A stretch of DNA of 64,000 nt from Phycisphaerae bacterium. GTDB taxonomy: Bacteria > Planctomycetota > Phycisphaerae > Phycisphaerales > SM1A02. The notes beneath the pieces are model-generated. The model was not told the DNA's origin, ran no database searches, and was given only the letters and a program-made list of their open reading frames with translations. The stretch is from positions 62,001 through 126,000 of the forward strand of contig PBAX01000022.1 in the NCBI GenBank assembly GCA_002716385.1, given 5' to 3'. The position numbers and the translations under genes are program-made. Below, one piece after another: positions 39,949 through 48,125 of this stretch; within the stretch, counting starts at the first letter, position 1; each line of letters opens with the position of its first letter.

Positions 39949-40595
39949 GACGACACACATCCACTGAAGCGACGTTCAATGGACGTCAACAATGATGAGA
40001 ACACCTCGTCCTCGCCGGGACAGGCGTCGATGACGATGAACGAGTCCGGTGAACGTCTGGCCAGTTCCAGATATCCCTCCCTCACTCTCGCATGGAAGGT
40101 CTCACCCTTTCGCTCCATTCTGTCCAGCAGCGGGTTCAATCGCCGACCGGCTGTTTCCTGATCTACATCGAATATCACGGTCAGGTCGGGCATGCGGGAT
40201 CCCACGGCGACCTGACCGACCATGTCGATGGAGTCGGCAGAAAGCCCTCCCCCGGCGCCCTGATAGGCATGGGTGCTGCTGATGAATCGATCCGCCAGAA
40301 CCAGATCACCTCTGTTCAATGCCGGCTGAACCACTTCCTCTACGATCTGTGCACGGCTTGCCATGTAGAGAAGCATCTCGCAGGTGGTCGTCATCTCCTC
40401 ATGGGCGACATCAAGAAGAACCTCCCGGATGCGTTCACCGATCGGTGTGCCGCCCGGCTCGCGAAGTTCCGTCACCGCGATCTGCTGCTCCTTCACCCAG
40501 TTGGAGAAACGACGAAACTGGGTGCTCTTTCCAGACCCATCCGGGCCGTCGAAGACGAGGAAACGGTGTTGAAGCACATGTGGCCAATCTGACAT
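39945..40595 (-). CDS. tmk: Thymidylate kinase
   Basis: Phosphorylates dTMP to dTDP, 216 residues. The P-loop is F-D-G-P-D-G-S-G-K-S-T (about residues 14-24), the substrate block T-E-L-R-E-P-G-G-T-P-I-G-E-R-I-R comes next (about 38-53), and D-R-F-I-S-S-T-H-A-Y-Q-G near residue 97 carries the DR-Y motif. It converges on the YbdK-type gene, with which it shares the stop-codon palindrome. Confidence 0.95.
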   Translation of the reverse strand: MSDWPHVLQHRFLVFDGPDGSGKSTQFRRFSNWVKEQQIAVTELREPGGTPIGERIREVLLDVAHEEMTTTCEMLLYMASRAQIVEEVVQPALNRGDLVLADRFISSTHAYQGAGGGLSADSIDMVGQVAVGSRMPDLTVIFDVDQETAGRRLNPLLDRMERKGETFHARVREGYLELARRSPDSFIVIDACPGEDEVFSSLLTSIERRFSGCVSS

Positions 40596-40689
40596 TCCAG
40601 AACTATACCCCCGCCGGAGCCTCCCGGTCTGCTGTCGTCAGCCCATCCACGGTATCGCTCAACCGGCCTGACTCGTACCATCTGATTCC

Positions 40690-41199
40690 ATGCATGTTCT
40701 GGTTCGTCAAATTGATCGATCGAAGGTCGGCGAGATAGCAGCGGATGCGGAACAACGGCCCGCTCGCACAAGGACCATCGATACCGATCAGGAGGTTTTT
40801 CTCGACTGGGAACGGGCGTTCGATGACGCCGGACAGCTTCGCCGATGCATCATCTGCGGAAGCGACCACCTCTACCAGCACAAGACATTTCCCCAGATCA
40901 CTCCGTTCGTGATCGTCCTGGCATTCGGCTTGAGTCTGATCGGTGTCCTTGGATTCGTCACCGACATCGCCATCCTGATCGGCATGACCGGCGTTCTCCT
41001 GCTCGACATCGCCATCCTCTTCTTCGCAAGGACAAGACTGGTCTGCTATCGATGCAGATCGCAGTATCGAAACCTCGAGATCGCCGAATACCACAAGCCC
41101 TGGGATCGCTCCACCGATGTGAGATTGAAGAACCAGACCAAAAGAAGACCGGTCGAGGATCCTAAGCGTGTTCGTTCTCGAGACGACTTTCGGAACTGA
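40690..41199 (+). CDS. Small membrane protein with cysteine pairs flanking a membrane hairpin
   Basis: A 169-residue protein of unknown function. Cys53-x-x-Cys56 (R-R-C-I-I-C-G-S-D-H) precedes two adjacent hydrophobic helices (about 70-90 and 93-112), and Cys119-x-x-Cys122 (L-V-C-Y-R-C-R-S-Q-Y) follows. Both ends of a helical hairpin face the same side, so the two pairs could form one zinc ribbon split by the membrane segment. The tail is basic. It diverges from tmk (94 bp) and converges on ubiB with one base between the stops. The opposite-strand open frame over it lacks any such organisation. Confidence 0.65.
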   Translation: MHVLVRQIDRSKVGEIAADAEQRPARTRTIDTDQEVFLDWERAFDDAGQLRRCIICGSDHLYQHKTFPQITPFVIVLAFGLSLIGVLGFVTDIAILIGMTGVLLLDIAILFFARTRLVCYRCRSQYRNLEIAEYHKPWDRSTDVRLKNQTKRRPVEDPKRVRSRDDFRN

Positions 41200-41200
41200 A

Positions 41201-42874
41201 TCAACGGTTCCGGCGCAGGAAGTTCTCGAGCAGAATGCAGAATGCCAGAACGAAGGAAGCAAGGAATCCGATGAAACCGATCCACTCAAGAACAGAGTGC
41301 CCCTTTCGACCGGAAGCTAAAACCAGAACGGATGAGGCCAGAATCATCGAGGCGATCAGCACGGTGTACGAGATCTGCCGACTGGCATGATGAATCGACT
41401 GTGTCAGTCTATCCAGACCTCCTACGTCGATGCCAATCTTCAACTGATTCCTCGAGAATCGCTCCATGACCGTGCTTGCCCGGCCCGGGAGATGTTCGAT
41501 GAACTTCAGATACTTCATCGAGGATTTCTTAAGACGATCGAATATCGCCTTGCGGGAGTACTGCCGCTTGACGAGTGCCTCGAGGTGAGGCCGCGCGTAC
41601 CCGATCAGATCGAACTTCGGATCGAGATCCTCGCCAACACCTTCGATGGTCGACAAGGCCTTGATCATGAGAATGATGTCCCCGGGGCACTGGATATGGT
41701 GCTTTCGAAGCCCATCCGAAAATGCCTGGAGAACAGCCGACATCTGGATCTTCTCGAACGAGACTCCTGTGAACTGGTCCAGGAAGTCCTGAAGATCACG
41801 TCGGACCGCTCGAGGCGAGATCGTATCCTCCTGGACATTTCCCAGGCTTATGAATGCCTCGTAGACCTTGTCTATATCGTTGCAGGAGACGCCATAGAGA
41901 AGATTGGCGAGTTCATTGACGGTTTCCTCATCGACCCTGCCAGCCATGCCACAGTCGATGAAGCACAGCCTTCCGTCCGGTAGCCAGAACATGTTTCCCG
42001 GATGAGGATCGGCGTGGAAGAATCCGATGTCGAGAACCTGTCTGAGAATGCTCTCGGAACCGATTTCGACGATCTTCGTTCGTTCCTCCTGGGAGAGCCC
42101 CGCCTCTTTCCAATGGGAAAGCTGTATGCCCTTGATTTCCTCGAGTCCAAGTACGCGACTTCTCGTGACATCCCAGTAGACCTCGGGGAAATACGTCCCG
42201 GGCTCATCCTCCAGTCGTCGTCTGAAGGTCTCGATGTTTCGTGCTTCGTGGACCAGATCCAGCTCGTAGCTCATGGCCTGCTGGAATTCGTCCACGACGG
42301 CGACTGGATCGAATGGCAGATCCGGCTTGTGCTTGGCCACCCAGACCGACACCTCGTGAAGGATCTCGAGATCCATGAGAACGGTCTTGGCGATACCAGG
42401 ACGCAGCACCTTCAACACGATTGACTGGCCACCCTTGAGAACGGCGCGATGGGCCTGCGCCATCGAGGCGGCCGCCATTGGAACTTCATCTATGGAATCG
42501 AAATGCTCATCGAGATCGCCGAGATCATCGATCAACTGCTCCTTGATCTTGTCCCATGCGACACTTGGAACATCATCCTGGAGATGCTGGAACTCCTCGA
42601 TGTACTCCGGTGGGAGTATGTCGGGACGGGTGCTGAGAACCTGACCAAGCTTGATGAAGGTGGGACCAAGCTCCTCCAACGCCAATCTCAGACGCTTGGG
42701 CCGACCCATCCTCTGGATCTCATCTTTCGATGAATGATGGAAGACCCGACGACCACGTTCAAGAAGAAGGTCGAGCTTGGCATCTTCAAAGAACTCTCGA
42801 AACCCGAAACTGACGAGTACCGAAAGCATCTCGCGGTATCGACCGGCGTGCCGGACGAATTGCAACATCGACAT
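41201..42874 (-). CDS. UbiB/ABC1/AarF-family atypical kinase
   Basis: A 557-residue member of the UbiB family, linked in other organisms to ubiquinone or isoprenoid-lipid homeostasis. It shows the family-specific K-x-G-Q motif in F-I-K-L-G-Q-V-L-S-T-R-P-D (about 75-87), V-L-K-V-L-R-P near 165, and the catalytic H-A-D-P-H-P-G-N-M (about 291) with F-I-D-C-G-M-A-G near 309. Two C-terminal hydrophobic helices anchor it to the membrane. AGGAG lies seven bases before the ATG. No other ubiquinone genes are near. Confidence 0.9.
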   Translation of the reverse strand: MSMLQFVRHAGRYREMLSVLVSFGFREFFEDAKLDLLLERGRRVFHHSSKDEIQRMGRPKRLRLALEELGPTFIKLGQVLSTRPDILPPEYIEEFQHLQDDVPSVAWDKIKEQLIDDLGDLDEHFDSIDEVPMAAASMAQAHRAVLKGGQSIVLKVLRPGIAKTVLMDLEILHEVSVWVAKHKPDLPFDPVAVVDEFQQAMSYELDLVHEARNIETFRRRLEDEPGTYFPEVYWDVTRSRVLGLEEIKGIQLSHWKEAGLSQEERTKIVEIGSESILRQVLDIGFFHADPHPGNMFWLPDGRLCFIDCGMAGRVDEETVNELANLLYGVSCNDIDKVYEAFISLGNVQEDTISPRAVRRDLQDFLDQFTGVSFEKIQMSAVLQAFSDGLRKHHIQCPGDIILMIKALSTIEGVGEDLDPKFDLIGYARPHLEALVKRQYSRKAIFDRLKKSSMKYLKFIEHLPGRASTVMERFSRNQLKIGIDVGGLDRLTQSIHHASRQISYTVLIASMILASSVLVLASGRKGHSVLEWIGFIGFLASFVLAFCILLENFLRRNR

Positions 42875-43367
42875 GGAAGGCTCCTGCTGAATCCTGAGAA
42901 CTTCGCGGCACTATAGCGGCTTCCCGGGCAGAGCCTCGTTTCGAGCCTGCCAGATATCCCACAAACCCCTTGAGGCTATGGACATGGCATGGTTTGAGCG
43001 GAAATGGGCTGCTCAAAGACGTCTTGGAAGATCTTTCGCCATTAGTTGGCAAGTTCCTCATGTTCTGCTTGATCTCTACTGAATTCGGAGAACACTCCAA
43101 TTGCATGGTTGATTACTACAAGCAAACCGACACCCGACGATCCAGGGACTGCCTTCGAAGAGACGCGAAAGCTGTTCCTCTTCAGAGACCGGTTCACCCG
43201 CTCAAGCAATTCTGGGATCTGCTCGGCAAGGCATTGGCATCAAGCATGCGAGGAGAAGAGAGGCGCCGCAGGAAATTCTGACCCACCCTGTTTCGGGTCG
43301 GAGTCTCCAACGCCCCGCTTGTTCGGGGCGTTGTGCGTTCAACAAGCTGTGTAGGGGAATGAGATCG
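42875..43367. other. 493-bp region without a convincing gene
   Basis: The space between the divergent ubiB and 43368 genes has no open frame with recognisable protein. On the plus strand from about 43105 to 43281 codon-like patterns appear in two frames. One reads D-D-P-G-T-A-F-E-E-T-R-K-L-F-L-F-R-D-R-F-T-R, and the other continues as L-K-Q-F-W-D-L-L-G-K-A-L-A-S. This could be a small gene broken by a frameshift. Two hairpins are present: TTTGAGC/GCTCAAA (42993-43017) and the stem at 43309-43332. On the minus strand TATAGT at about 42910 could be a -10 box for ubiB, but no -35 is clear. Confidence 0.4.
43309..43332 (+). repeat. 9-bp GC-rich hairpin upstream of 43368
   Basis: AACGCCCCG and CGGGGCGTT are exact inverted repeats with a six-base loop. 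No T-run follows, so it is either a leader hairpin or the end of an unrecognised transcript in the upstream gap. It ends 36 bp before the next ATG. Confidence 0.5.
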
Positions 43368-44063
43368 ATGAACCAGAATGCATTCAGAGACAACGACGGT
43401 TCAAATCCAATCGAAGCAGATTCGCAATCGAACGAGATCCCATCCAGAAAATGGGCCCGGTTGATCCATGATCATCGAATGAGTCGTCTGACGATCGAAG
43501 GCGTGTCGAGCTGGTCTGCACTCACCGCGGTTGCTGCCGTCATGGAATCCCCCAGAATGGAGGTCATGCTCGGTCTGGATGCCGGCCCACAGTTCACCGA
43601 TGAACTGGGCTTGGAAGCCGAATCCCCACCACTTCGATACGCCGTGTGCGTGGATGGCCCGATCGAGGAAGCCGATGCAAAGGCCATCGAGAAGGCGTTG
43701 ATCTCGGGAACCAGTCTTATTGATGCGGATATCCGTACAGCGGCATCGGTACTGAACAAATCGGGAGTCATCGAGATTCAAAGCCGGTCCGACCAGCCAC
43801 TGCTGGCGGTCATCGCTGAAATGATGCGAGGACATCTCTCGCAGATAATGAGCTGCAGCCCAATGGACTTCCCGCTTCCGGATCCGGATCTGATCGATCA
43901 TCTGATGTCGGCCACGGGAAGACTCGCCATTCATCCGCTGGAAACCGATGTCTACCCGGAGTTCATCGATCTCGGGCTGGCACTCCCTGAAACAGAGGTC
44001 GTCGGGCCCGCCACCACATCGGTGGTATTTGATCGATGCAGTCGTACCTGGCATTCCGAATAA
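43368..44063 (+). CDS. Uncharacterised soluble protein
   Basis: A 231-residue protein with no signal peptide, membrane helix or recognised motif. It mixes alpha and beta segments (S-A-L-T-A-V-A-A-V-M-E-S-P-R-M-E-V-M-L-G-L, L-A-V-I-A-E-M-M-R-G-H-L-S-Q-I-M). The start at 43368 is preferred over 43359 because AGGGGA is nine bases before it and touches the other. It lies 64 bp upstream of an AtoE-type transporter on the same strand, so it may be linked to it, but no role can be given. Confidence 0.55.
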   Translation: MNQNAFRDNDGSNPIEADSQSNEIPSRKWARLIHDHRMSRLTIEGVSSWSALTAVAAVMESPRMEVMLGLDAGPQFTDELGLEAESPPLRYAVCVDGPIEEADAKAIEKALISGTSLIDADIRTAASVLNKSGVIEIQSRSDQPLLAVIAEMMRGHLSQIMSCSPMDFPLPDPDLIDHLMSATGRLAIHPLETDVYPEFIDLGLALPETEVVGPATTSVVFDRCSRTWHSE

Positions 44064-44127
44064 GCTGCTGATGCCGGTCGATCTCCCGCGATCGACCACC
44101 ATGCCACACTGACATACCATTGGGACC

Positions 44128-45525
44128 ATGATCGCGAGACTGGGCCTGATTCTGAGCCGTACGATCGGACGCTGCATCCCCGATCCACTCATTCTGGCGT
44201 TGGGACTGACCATCCTGACGGCGATACTCGCATTCACATTCGGATACGGTGAACTGGATCGACGGGAGACCGCACTCGTCCTGATCGATACCTGGTGGTC
44301 CAGTGGTCTCTGGAAATTCCTCCAGTTCAGCATGCAGATGGCATTGATACTGGTGACGGGATACGCCTTGGCAGACAGCCCAATCATCCGTCGTTTCCTT
44401 GGGCGGATCGCACAACTGCCTCAATCACCCGGACAGGCTGCCGCATTGGTCGGATTCGTCGCGGCGTTGACCGGACTCGTCAACTGGGGACTTGGTCTCA
44501 TCGTCGGTGCATTGCTCGCACGCGATGTGGGACGGAGCATGGAGGCACGTGGGCGAGCAAGCCATTTCCCTCTGCTGTGCGCAGCGGGATACGTCGGGTT
44601 GCTCGTCTGGCATGGTGGACTGTCCGGTTCCGCCGCCTTGAAATCGAGCACGTTGACCGAAGCCAAGGATCTGCTTGGCGAAGACCTCATGTCGCGGCTT
44701 GCAACCATGGGGTTCGCGGACGGCATCCCATTGAGCGACACGACGTTCTCAACCATGAATCTGGTGGTCAGCGGCGGGTTGCTCATCATCATCCCGCTGG
44801 TCCTCTGGTTGCTGGCCCCCTCCGGTTCGGAATGCCGGTCTCTGAGTCAGGTCGACGCGAACCCAATGCCCGAGGAGACCAGAGGAAAGATCACGATCAA
44901 TGAAAGCTGGGGGCCGATCGGAATGCTCTTCTCTTTCATCGTCGCCGCCGCTCTGGTTGCCGGCTTCCTGATATTTCTCACGGACGATTCGCGAGGCATC
45001 ATGAGGCTTGGACCCAACCAGTTCAATGCAGTCATGCTCGGCATCGGTCTCATTCTCCATGGATCCCCCATCGCCTATGCCCGATCAATCGAAAGAGCCG
45101 CCCGGGGATGTGCCGGAATCCTCATACAGTTCCCCCTGTACGCGGGCATACTCATCATGCTTCGTGATTCCGGACTGATGGCGGATATCGCGCGATTCGC
45201 AGCGGATATCTCGACCGAGACCACGTTGCCGTTCTTCACCTTCCTCTCGGCGGGTGTTGTCAATTTCCTGGTCCCGTCAGGAGGCGGCCAATGGGGTGTC
45301 CAGGGACCAATCGCGATTCAAAGTGCCATGGAAAGCGGCGTCTCCATACCGAAGATGCTGATGGCCGTCAGCTATGGGGATGAACTCACCAACATGCTTC
45401 AGCCCTTCTGGGCGCTCCCACTGCTCGCCATAACAGGTGTCAAGGCACGTGACATCGTCGGCTATACGGCACTGGTGATGCTTGCCGCAGGAACATGGAT
45501 GACGATCTGGCTTCTGATCTGGTAG
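44128..45525 (+). CDS. Short-chain fatty acid transporter, AtoE family
   Basis: A 465-residue membrane protein with about ten to twelve hydrophobic segments. Characteristic stretches are I-P-D-P-L-I-L-A-L-G-L-T (about 18-29), V-G-F-V-A-A-L-T-G-L-V-N-W-G-L-G-L-I-V-G-A (about 107-127), H-G-G-L-S-G-S-A near 160 and F-L-V-P-S-G-G-G-Q-W-G-V-Q-G-P (about 380-394), as in E. coli AtoE. It probably imports short-chain fatty acids such as butyrate or acetoacetate. A crotonase-fold protein follows 11 bp later, suggesting a fatty acid or thioester pathway. Confidence 0.88.
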   Translation: MIARLGLILSRTIGRCIPDPLILALGLTILTAILAFTFGYGELDRRETALVLIDTWWSSGLWKFLQFSMQMALILVTGYALADSPIIRRFLGRIAQLPQSPGQAAALVGFVAALTGLVNWGLGLIVGALLARDVGRSMEARGRASHFPLLCAAGYVGLLVWHGGLSGSAALKSSTLTEAKDLLGEDLMSRLATMGFADGIPLSDTTFSTMNLVVSGGLLIIIPLVLWLLAPSGSECRSLSQVDANPMPEETRGKITINESWGPIGMLFSFIVAAALVAGFLIFLTDDSRGIMRLGPNQFNAVMLGIGLILHGSPIAYARSIERAARGCAGILIQFPLYAGILIMLRDSGLMADIARFAADISTETTLPFFTFLSAGVVNFLVPSGGGQWGVQGPIAIQSAMESGVSIPKMLMAVSYGDELTNMLQPFWALPLLAITGVKARDIVGYTALVMLAAGTWMTIWLLIW

Positions 45526-45536
45526 GGAACCAACAC

Positions 45537-46286
45537 ATGAAGAATCCGACCACCGTCCAACTCGAGATCGAAAACAAAATCGCCTTCATCTGGTTCGATG
45601 GCGAGACCAATCGAAACGCATTGTCACTCTCGACGATGCGGGAGCTCGAGTCGATGCTCATGGAACTTGAGCAGGACCGCAACATCTCCGTGATACTTCT
45701 GAGAGGACGCGGCCCCTCCTTCTGCGCAGGCTTCGATCTTGCTCCTGTATTGGAGGATTCCTCGATTCTGAATGACTTCATCGGCGTCCTGGGAAGACTG
45801 CTCAAGATCATTCGTCGACATCGGGCCGTGGTTATCGCGGGAGTCGATGGCGCCGCCGTCGCGGGAGGATGCGCCATCGTCAGCGCCTGTGACATGGTTG
45901 TCGTTTCACCGGACAGCAGACTCGGCTATCCCGTTCATGCACTTGGCATATCTCCGGTAGTCAGCGGAAACACGCTTGCCAGCAGCATTGGAAACGGTCC
46001 TGCCAGATCACTTCTGCTGTCCGGCAAACTGATCGACGGAATTCAGGCGTTTCGAACAGGATTGGCGAGCATGGTTGATGAGGCCCCATGCGACGCCTCC
46101 GAAAAACTGGCCCGACGTGTGGCGACCCATGGCTCCCATGCGCTTGAAGTCACCAAGTCGTGGCTGAATGAACTTGACGACAGTCGATCCGATGAACGGT
46201 TCGATGCACCAGTCGAGGCCTCAGCACCACTGGCCAACGACGAGGAGTCCATGGAGCTACTGAAGAGACGATGGGGCCGGCGGTAG
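45537..46286 (+). CDS. Crotonase-fold (enoyl-CoA hydratase/isomerase family) protein lacking both hydratase Glu
   Basis: A 249-residue crotonase superfamily protein. It has the oxyanion-hole block R-G-R-G-P-S-F-C-A-G-F-D-L (about 56-68) and A-V-A-G-G-C-A-I-V-S-A-C-D (about 107-119), then S-R-L-G-Y-P-V-H-A-L-G-I-S-P (127-140). In enoyl-CoA hydratase the two catalytic Glu sit at G-G-C-E-L and P-E-x-x-L-G. Here the matching positions are Ala113 and Val133, so hydratase activity is not expected. It may act as an isomerase, hydrolase or decarboxylase of an acyl-CoA. AGGGA precedes the ATG. Co-transcribed with the transporter. Confidence 0.85.
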   Translation: MKNPTTVQLEIENKIAFIWFDGETNRNALSLSTMRELESMLMELEQDRNISVILLRGRGPSFCAGFDLAPVLEDSSILNDFIGVLGRLLKIIRRHRAVVIAGVDGAAVAGGCAIVSACDMVVVSPDSRLGYPVHALGISPVVSGNTLASSIGNGPARSLLLSGKLIDGIQAFRTGLASMVDEAPCDASEKLARRVATHGSHALEVTKSWLNELDDSRSDERFDAPVEASAPLANDEESMELLKRRWGRR

Positions 46287-46297
46287 ACTCAGGTCGA

Positions 46298-47614
46298 CTA
46301 TCCGCGATCCGGTCCCTTGAATTCCCGAGTCGCGTTTGGATTCATTCCCAACTGCACATAGTCGCGTCGGGAGAAGCAATTGATGGTCCAGTCCAGGAGC
46401 ACCCGTAGTTTTCTTCCGAAGCCGGGCATCTTGCTGAGATAGATCGCTCTCCACATCGCCCAGGCGAAGAACCCCTCCACACGGATGCCCTTGAAGTTCA
46501 TCACACCCTGATGACGACCCAGTGGAACGAGAATGCCAAGGACACTCACGTCCCCGGGTTCAAGCTCCTCGCCCCTATGAGCCGCCGCGATGTTGGCGGC
46601 GACCTGTTTCGCCTGTCGAATCGCGATCTGAGCCAATGGCGGCATTGGCTTGCCGTCCGGCCCCGGAACGCCGGCGCAATCCCCAAGCGCCCATATGTTC
46701 TCATGGCCCTTGACTCGATAGGTCGGCTCGCAATCAACCCCTCCATGGGAATTCAAGGCGAGATCCTTGAACTCCTGAAGAATCGGATTGGGCGCGATTC
46801 CCGCCGTCCAGATCACGGTCGAGCATGGAACCTTCGTGTCATCGGATGTGATCACGTGATCGGCATGGACCTCCTTCACGGATTTCCCTGTCCACAATCC
46901 GATCCCCCGCTCCTCGAGCTTCTGCGTGGACCACCTGATCAACTGCTTCGGAAGAATCGGTAGGATCTCCGGTGACAATTCGATGACCGTGAACTGACAA
47001 TCCTCCGGCTTGATGTTCGCATACATCGAAGTGGCACCTCGAACGAACACCTCCAGCTCGCCCACGACCTCTATGCCGGTCACGTTCCCCCCGACAACCA
47101 CGAAATGCAGAAGTCGACGCTTCTCCTCCGGATCGTCAGTCGCATTGGCCAGTTCAAGGAGTTCCACGGCGCGATCCCGGATCGCCACGGCGTCACTCAT
47201 GTGCTTGACTTCAAACGCATGCTCCGTGACACCACTGCAGATCTTCTCGGGAAGAATTCGCGTGACGCTTCCCAGTGCAATCACGAGCTGGTCATATTCG
47301 ATTTCACGAACGGTGTCGTCCCCACAGAGCTTGAAATGAACCTTGTTCGAAGACGCATCCAGATCGGTGACTTCGCCCATCAGCAGTTCGCTCCTGCTGG
47401 CGAACTCGCGGATCGGTACCGTGCAGTGCCTGGGTTCCAGAGAACCCGTGCCTGCCTCGACAAGGAGCGGGTAGAAGACGAAGTAGTTGTTCCGGTCAAT
47501 GATGATGACCTCGACATCCAGTCCGAGATTCTTGTCGAAGAGATGCTTGGCGACGTAGCCGCCTGCAAATCCGCCCCCCAGAACCACTACTCTCAACGGT
47601 CGCTTTTCAGCCAT
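46298..47614 (-). CDS. ndh: Type II NADH dehydrogenase (FAD-dependent)
   Basis: A 438-residue non-pumping NADH:quinone oxidoreductase. Two dinucleotide folds are present: V-V-V-L-G-G-G-F-A-G-G-Y-V-A for FAD at the N-terminus, and F-V-V-V-G-G-N-V-T-G-I-E-V-V-G-E-L (about residue 170) for NADH, with G-G-N where G-G-G is more usual. W-A-L-G-D-C-A-G near 305 is the second FAD contact. Residues after 385 (A-M-W-R-A-I-Y-L-S-K-M-P-G-F) form the membrane-association helix region. The ATG at 47614 has GAGGAG upstream; 14 more codons upstream are open but lack a better site. Confidence 0.92.
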   Translation of the reverse strand: MAEKRPLRVVVLGGGFAGGYVAKHLFDKNLGLDVEVIIIDRNNYFVFYPLLVEAGTGSLEPRHCTVPIREFASRSELLMGEVTDLDASSNKVHFKLCGDDTVREIEYDQLVIALGSVTRILPEKICSGVTEHAFEVKHMSDAVAIRDRAVELLELANATDDPEEKRRLLHFVVVGGNVTGIEVVGELEVFVRGATSMYANIKPEDCQFTVIELSPEILPILPKQLIRWSTQKLEERGIGLWTGKSVKEVHADHVITSDDTKVPCSTVIWTAGIAPNPILQEFKDLALNSHGGVDCEPTYRVKGHENIWALGDCAGVPGPDGKPMPPLAQIAIRQAKQVAANIAAAHRGEELEPGDVSVLGILVPLGRHQGVMNFKGIRVEGFFAWAMWRAIYLSKMPGFGRKLRVLLDWTINCFSRRDYVQLGMNPNATREFKGPDRG

Positions 47615-47677
47615 CTCATGCTCCTCGACACTGTGCATCAGTTCTCGAGGCATCATAACCAGACCAAGCCGGTTGAT

Positions 47678-48112
47678 TCAGCAGAAGAATGTCGTTCTCA
47701 TCCAGCCGATCATCGACGCCGGGGACAGCCCTTCAGGTAGTGCCGGCGGAGGCGGTTCAGCCGTTGGATCGAAGGTCAGGATCAGCTCGATGATCAGACC
47801 TGTCGACCACAGGACCGGCAAGGCCGAGATGATGCAGCCGGCCAATGCCAGCCGGAATGCCATTTTCATGTCCATTCGAGCGGTGTATTCACAGATGATG
47901 ATGACGAAGGCGACGATGGCGAACTTGAAGAGACTCATGCCCATCTGGCCCCACTGGTCGATGATCCAGTCCGCCAGCGGATTCACCTCGGTTCCTCCGA
48001 AGTAGAGGATCACACGGGTCAGAACGACATCTAATGCGGACAGAAAAGTAAGCCAGAGATACAGATTCGGAAATCTGACTCCCTTCACCATGCTCTTCTT
48101 GGCATCAACCAT
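47678..48112 (-). CDS. Small membrane protein, DUF5658-like
   Basis: A 144-residue protein with four hydrophobic stretches: L-Y-L-W-L-T-F-L-S-A-L-D-V-V-L-T-R, S-L-F-K-F-A-I-V-A-F-V-I-I-I-C, M-A-F-R-L-A-L-A-G-C-I-I-S-A-L-P, and S-T-G-L-I-I-E-L-I-L-T. The pattern L-D-V-x-L-T-R-V-I-L-Y-F-G-G-T-E-V-N-P-L-A-D matches the DUF5658 type (a hydrophobic helix with D and T, then E-x-N-P-L); this assignment is from memory. Function unknown. It lies 13 bp after thiC and 63 bp before ndh on the same strand. Confidence 0.65.
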   Translation of the reverse strand: MVDAKKSMVKGVRFPNLYLWLTFLSALDVVLTRVILYFGGTEVNPLADWIIDQWGQMGMSLFKFAIVAFVIIICEYTARMDMKMAFRLALAGCIISALPVLWSTGLIIELILTFDPTAEPPPPALPEGLSPASMIGWMRTTFFC

Positions 48113-48125
48113 GTGCGGTCATTCT

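Noticed and set aside
40603-41289. 228-codon open frame on the minus strand
   Set aside because: It overlaps the plus-strand protein with paired cysteines and membrane helices and shows no protein-like features itself.
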